Assembly (NCBI GenBank): GCA_006176705.1
Contig: QRFJ01001924.1
Span: 1-64,000, forward strand
Source: Cocos nucifera
Taxonomy: Eukaryota > Streptophyta > Magnoliopsida > Arecales > Arecaceae
Length of the DNA stretch: 64,000 nucleotides
Reading direction: 5' to 3'
The position numbers and the translations under genes were made by a program. The notes below the pieces were generated by a model that made no database searches, had not been told where the DNA came from, and saw only the letters and a program-made list of their open reading frames with translations. Positions 59,312 to 64,000 of the stretch are shown here, one piece after another (position 1 is the stretch's first letter; the number at the start of each line of letters is the position of its first letter).

Positions 59312-61380
59312 ATGTCTTCCAAAATCTCCCACTCCATCGATTCGTGGAGCTCATGCGAACCGACCTTCTTTAATTCTGCACCCCTGACCGAGGTAGAATC
59401 TAGGAACATGTCCCATTCGTCTTTTGCTCCAGACACCATCCCATCCGTCCTTACCATGGATGAACTTTCTCTGATCTAAATCTAATATAGAATCTCTCCA
59501 AAATATGACCTTGAACTTTCCAGCTCCAATGACCGGGTTAGCTCTCCTCTGACCGACCAATTTTATTTATACTTAGAAGCTTTATGCGCCAGGTTTAGAC
59601 TCCCGCTGCCCCCATTCGTAGTCACCCTCTTTCGATTTTTAACCATCTCCTTCGTATGTATCATACCGAACTCCTTTTGGTTCGTCAAAGGTTTCCTCAC
59701 CCTCTATCGATTGACCAAAATCCAGCCGACCACTTCACTTTTTAGGAATTTCTATACCTTCAAGCACCATCCTTCTACAAAGGATTGGTGGTACTTTCTC
59801 TCCAGATCGGCAAGAAGGGGTTATTGAAAGATGCTCCTTCTTCCATTCACAACTGAAAGAAAAAGTTTTTTTTTGTACATTGCCCGATCTTGCCATTAGG
59901 TCATCCTTCATGGGGTTATATTAGAGAGTCAGCTCACCGAGCTCCTAGCTTAGATGGAGCCGACCTTGTTTCCTCTGATAAACTCAAGATGTACCGAGCT
60001 CCTCTTCTTTCTGACCTTCTAAAGGAACAAACCTTGTTCAACCTGGGTCTGAATCCCCGTGATCCTACTAGTACATCTTTTGATTTTTGAACCCACACAA
60101 TTTCACGTATGTGTATTGCCACTGACCATTCTTCTTTTTCTGCTACAGAGATGGATGCACAAGCAGCCAAGATGCTTACCAAAGAGCTCTTCATCAGAAA
60201 GGGGAAAGGGAAGGCACAAAATGATAGCTCTAAGAGGACAAAGGTCGGTGTTTCTAGCTTTGGAGTCCCCACCTCCATTGCCGCTGCATCTGAGGTCATC
60301 ATCGGTGCTGAGATTACCCAACTACCGAGGTTGACACCACTAGTGCGGGCTCGATGCCTTCCATGCCCTTAGGTCCCTCCAGCGGGGATCGGGTTTTGGA
60401 GCTCCCTATCATGAAAGGGACAGGAGAGGGAAGAAAAAAGAAAATCGTTGTGAAGACGTCCTGCAAGGCTCACTTAGGTGAACGGAATGGCGATGACAAC
60501 GAATGAGGAAAGGATCCCTTTGATAACCCGGAGATCATTCAAAATCTTGCCGATAGGTTTGTCATGCTCGAGGTGGTCGACTAGATGGCTGACCTGAACT
60601 CGCAACAGCTTATCTGGGGTTCTCTCAGAACCATCCTTAAGGTGATTGCTCCGTTACTCGACTCTTTCTCTTCTCTTCTATGCGCTTTTCTTCTTTCTTC
60701 TTCTCTTTTTTTTTTTTTAACACTAATCGTTTGTTGCAGTCGAATCACCAAATGCTCGCTCACATCAAGAGGATGTGTCGTCAGGAGGCGGAGGCCCAGA
60801 AGGCCCAGGAGGACCTTTGAGCTGAGGTTCACAATCTTCAAGAGAGGGTCGACGAGGTCGAGCACCTAACTGAAGAGAATGCCGGTGGATATCGAAAGTC
60901 TTTAGGGCACTCTCCACAAAGAGGAGTTCATCTCAGTCAAGACTAAAGGCCGCTCTAGCCCTGAAGGAGGAGAGGAGGAAGGAAGCCAAAAATAGGGTCG
61001 CCGAACTGGAGACCCAAATGGCAAAGTTCGATCTCACAAGCAATGCCCCAGGCCATGGAAGAGTTCAAGGACCTCTTCCCGAGATGCAAAATCTAAACAT
61101 GTCGAGTTTGGTCGGAAAGCATTTATCAAGGGTTTCGAGCTTTACGAAGGTAGGGTAGCCCTGAAGGTTTCCCTAAGCTTGACCTCAGTTTTCTAAAGGA
61201 GAAAGAAGACATGACATGGATGCGGGATCGTCTAATGCTGTAGTCGATCTTTTCTTTGATGAGCTCGCTTCTGACCCGTCTGAACCTGCCGCAGAGGTGC
61301 CCTGAACCTAGTTTCAAAAATTCTGAGGACGACCGAGAGCGATCCGGCTTCACCCTCTGTGGTTGAGATCCTAGAGTAGT
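59312..61380 (+). pseudogene. Tat antisense gene (aORF) with introns, degenerate
   Basis: Some Tat-lineage elements carry a gene opposite to gag-pol between integrase and 3' LTR. Here the frame from 59312 (MSSKISHSIDSWSS) is continuous to about 59835 except for two close stops at 59477-59485. It has the order NDRVSSP, YLEALCARFRLPLPPFV, LYRLTKIQPT, then WWYFLSR and KKKFFFV. This resembles the plant putative gypsy-type transposon domain. Two introns fit: about 60071-60148 (weak donor) and 60642-60739 (AAG/GTGATT ... long T tract ... TTGCAG/TCG). The last exon encodes a coiled coil (HIKRMCRQEAEAQKAQEDL, ERVDEVEHLTEENAG) and then frameshifts. The function of such proteins is unknown. Confidence 0.65.
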
Positions 61381-61439
61381 TGTATATTATTATTTTTTAT
61401 GTCTTGTACTCAAAATATTTTGATTAAATGAAGTAAATT

Positions 61440-62459
61440 TTTTTTTCATACCCTTGAGCGCTTTTTGTATCTCGAATGCAGTCTTCCACCAATACTGATC
61501 CACTGCCTCAGGGGATTTCGATAAAGCCTTTAATAAAGAACTTAAGGAAGGAAGTTCATCTTCTGAGGAAGAAATTGAAGAAGATGGAGGATGACCTTCG
61601 AGCCTCACGAGAATGCTTCTGAGGTGACCAAAGAGGTCACTCGCCTCCAAGGCTTGCATATGAAGGAAGTGGTGAGCTTCAGTATCCAGAATGGCAGCTT
61701 CGAGAAGGAGATCATCGAACTTAAAAAAAATGCCAGCGACAAGCCCTGGGCACTGATAGCGAAGATCAGCTCTCTTGAAGCTGACTAGAAGGATGCCGAA
61801 AAAAAGATCCATCTTCTAGAAGAGAGCTCGCCGTGGTCTATCGATAAGGCTCGATATGACTGGGATTGGTTAATAAATTTTTTTTAGCTTCAGAAGTAGC
61901 TGCAAGATACTAAGGACTGGCATAATAGCTACCGAGTAACCTGAGCGGAGAAGATGTTCAGGCTTGAAGGTGAGCTTAAGGTTGCCAGAGATGAGGTAGC
62001 TCATCTTCGAAAGTGACTGCACAATAATCGGAAGAGCCAGCATGAGTGGTGAGTCGGAAGGAGATTGCCTTCTTGAAGAGGATCTGTTAGTGAGCTTTCA
62101 AAGAGCAGTTGGGGGCGGAGCAGGTCGAGATTCAATGGCTGAAGCTTCAGCTCACCTGTGAACATCGGGCTGTCGAGGATGCAAAGGTTGAGTTTGAAGT
62201 TTTAAGGAGACAGCGGCAAGAGCTTGAGGGATAAATGTTTCAGCTTCACTAATAGAATGTATGTAGATGGTCTCTTCCAGAAGAAAGAGCTTGAGGAGGA
62301 AGATCCTTAGGCCAAAGCAAGGCCTTGGTGATGGCCGGAGTCGGCAGTCCGAAGTTCGAAGAATTCGGTTTCGCCTTAGAGCTTCGGCCTCTTTCCTCCT
62401 CTTTTTTTCTTTCTTCCAATGTAATCGACCTTATCAACCTATGCTTTGCTTGTAATAAA
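61440..62459 (+). pseudogene. Second coiled-coil module and 3' UTR of the antisense gene
   Basis: Lys/Glu/Leu-rich frames (LRKEVHLLRKKLKKMEDDL, SFEKEIIELKKNASD, KIHLLEES) are interrupted by stops. An AG acceptor (GAATGCAG, near 61482) may begin it. After about 62235 the sequence becomes T/C-rich, with AATAAA at 62454-62459 as a possible poly(A) signal. It may be a further exon or a second antisense gene. Confidence 0.5.
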
Positions 62460-62768
62460 CTAATTTTTATAATGAAATAATATATTTTTTTGCTATTTTC
62501 ATTTCGCATGAACCTGAGGTCTATTTCCAGCCTTACCTTTTTTATCTCATTTTTCTCTCTATCATTTTCTTATGAAATGCTTGTTGTGGACGTTGAGCTC
62601 CTTATGGATATCGAACTAGGATCTCTTTTTTAAATTAGAATAAGATTCTATCTTTCACATTTGACGTAGTCAAGTTGTCGTAGGAAAATACGTGTAAGGA
62701 TTCTCCACCAAGCTTCTTCCTTCTCCACAACTTTGGTTTACGAGGATTCGACTTTTGCTCATATTAGG

Positions 62769-64000
62769 TGATAAGTGCTAAAAATATACTAATAAAAATA
62801 TTAAATTATAAAATAAATTAATCTATTTCTTTAGAAATTGATACTTTTATTAATCTTATGCAGGAAAGAAGGCCACCAATGTGAAGATCTTATTTTTCTG
62901 GTTCAGATGAAATAAATTTTAGGCCAAACGGACTTCAAACGAGCCCGAAATTGACTTTAAAAAAAAAAATCAGTTTGGTTCAAATCAGTTCAGAAAATTG
63001 GCTCAGCAGACCGTCCGACTCGACCGCAACAGCAGACCGACCCACCGACACAGCGCTGATGTCAGCATTTTTCGTGGTGCACGGTGGACCAATAGGAGGG
63101 CATTTCGAGAATTTCACATCAAGAAGCGCGCTCTGATTGGCTGAAGAACGTGGCAGTCCATGCAACACCGGGCTCGTGCATGGTCTATAGAGGATAATTT
63201 GAGAATTTTTTCTGATCCAACGGGCGCCATTTACTGAGACTTGATCGGACGGTCGAAAAGAAAGCGCTGACGAACGGCATCCGCAGCTCTCGATCGAGAT
63301 CCAACGGTTGAGATTCATTCCAACATTAAACTAAAGATCAAAAGCCTTCTTTGTGCATGATCGAATGGTCCAGATTCAATCCAATGGTTGATCCAATGGC
63401 TGGCATGAAATTCGACTTGATCTGGGTTATTTTAAGGAGTTTTTAAGTAATTTTTAGACCGTTTGATCAACATCCAATGATCAGAATTATCCAGATCCTA
63501 ATTTGAGTTATTTTGGGAGTCTTAAACCTAATTTTTAATAAATTTTGGGAAAGAATCAATTTTTTGATCTATAAAATCTGCTGTTGCCGTAGAAAAAAGA
63601 AAGAAGAAGTCAGAGAAAAAAAGAGAGAGAGAAGTAGTAAAAAAAAAGACAAAGAGAGGAGAGAGGTACAAAGAGAAGAGAGATTTAAAAGAGAAAGAAA
63701 AAATTTTTGATTTCATTCGATAATCAAGACATCAATCAAGGAGCCTCTTCTTCTTAACCAAGTTCTCCACATCAAGAGCAATGGACAATCAATTTCAGCA
63801 ATCAAACAGTCTAATTTTTCTATGTTTTTTATTTTATTTGCTATTTTTGAACTTGTTATCATGAACTAAATTTTCTTTTACTAAGGCTAAGGTGTAGCCA
63901 CTCTTTTGATGCAATATTCAGTATGATTTATTTTTAAATTTTATTCATGAGGAGTATATAAATCTGATCTTAATGCTTTTAGATTACTGGCCATCTTCTA
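62769..64000 (+). mobile_element. Start of another Athila/Tat-like LTR, running off the window
   Basis: It starts TGATAAGTGCTAAAAATATACTAATAAAAATATTA, clearly related to the start of the nested element LTR at 24331, but diverges after about 60 bp. A TATA-like CTATAAAAT lies near 63570, followed by a long purine-rich tract (63590-63710). The 3' end is beyond 64000, so it is not known whether an internal region follows. (First 20 bases only are diagnostic.). Confidence 0.7.
63590..63710 (+). repeat. Purine-rich low-complexity tract
   Basis: About 120 bp almost purely A and G (AGAAAGAAGAAG, AGAGAGAGAGAAG), 20-140 bp downstream of the TATA-like box. It creates Lys/Glu/Arg-rich spurious frames. 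Confidence 0.85.

Larger units (their letters stand above)
58725..62768 (-). mobile_element. 3' internal region of a further minus-strand Tat element
   Basis: It begins with the purine tract at the LTR and contains a plus-strand (antisense) gene and its 3' UTR. It ends with a piece (62600-62768) matching, in reverse, the unique 3'-region sequence at 37270-37420. Integrase and the rest are not reached, because a different LTR starts at 62769. Confidence 0.75.

Noticed and set aside
63513..63716. Lys/Arg/Glu-rich small protein
   Set aside because: Produced by the purine-rich tract inside an LTR. The opposite strand gives an equally long Phe/Ser/Leu frame.

Overview
The window is a plant nuclear sequence. 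It holds one spliced host gene with plant-type introns, RING-H2 and gamma-carbonic-anhydrase remnants, and several kilobase-scale plant LTR retrotransposons of the Ty3/gypsy Tat type and the Ty1/copia SIRE/Maximus type, nested in one another. AT-rich intergenic DNA and the retroelement types fit a large-genome monocot, possibly a palm; that taxonomic guess is inference only. No prokaryotic or organellar features were seen. A run of Ns (44250-45013) shows this is a draft assembly.

Region 1 (1-15200) is a large inverted repeat. The arms are 173-4866 and 10427-15162, about 4.7 kb each, around a 5.56 kb spacer. Each arm carries a host half (RING-H2 exon plus intron-like DNA) that is nearly identical between arms. 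Each also carries a gypsy half (integrase tail, tandem-repeat 3' region, LTR) that is clearly more diverged. The spacer holds the only apparently intact host gene, a five-exon Pumilio/PUF RNA-binding protein on the minus strand (5648-8740). A SIRE-type copia LTR sits about 125 bp upstream of its start codon.

Region 2 (15161-22770) begins with a host segment S, made of a RING-H2 exon and a gamma-carbonic-anhydrase-like pseudogene. S is present three times in the window (15161-16556, 37944-39229, 50284-51560). It is followed by a decayed SIRE-type copia element: LTR end, primer-binding site, gag with a CCHC knuckle, deleted pol, three roughly 650-bp tandem repeats, purine tract and a stub of 3' LTR.

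Region 3 (22771-37943) is a degenerate plus-strand Tat-type gypsy element. It runs LTR, primer site, gag, protease, RT, RNase H, second RNase H, integrase and tandem-repeat 3' region. Its gag is split by a 7 kb non-autonomous Athila/Tat-like element with two LTRs, a gag remnant and a GCAAG/GCAGG target duplication. Its 3' end is fused to an inverted LTR fragment.

Region 4 (37028-56600) contains two near-identical copies of a 7.2 kb block, about 12.3 kb apart, on either side of the assembly gap and a 4.3 kb stretch of other DNA. Each block carries segment S, about 600 bp of other host DNA and a minus-strand Tat-type gypsy. The second copy continues through gag and primer site into an LTR (57824-58724).

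Region 5 (58725-64000) is the 3' internal region of another minus-strand Tat element. It carries a decayed antisense gene with spliceosomal-type introns and a coiled-coil C-terminal part. After it comes the start of a different TGATAAG-type LTR that runs off the window. Apart from the PUF gene, essentially all coding potential here is retroelement-derived and broken.
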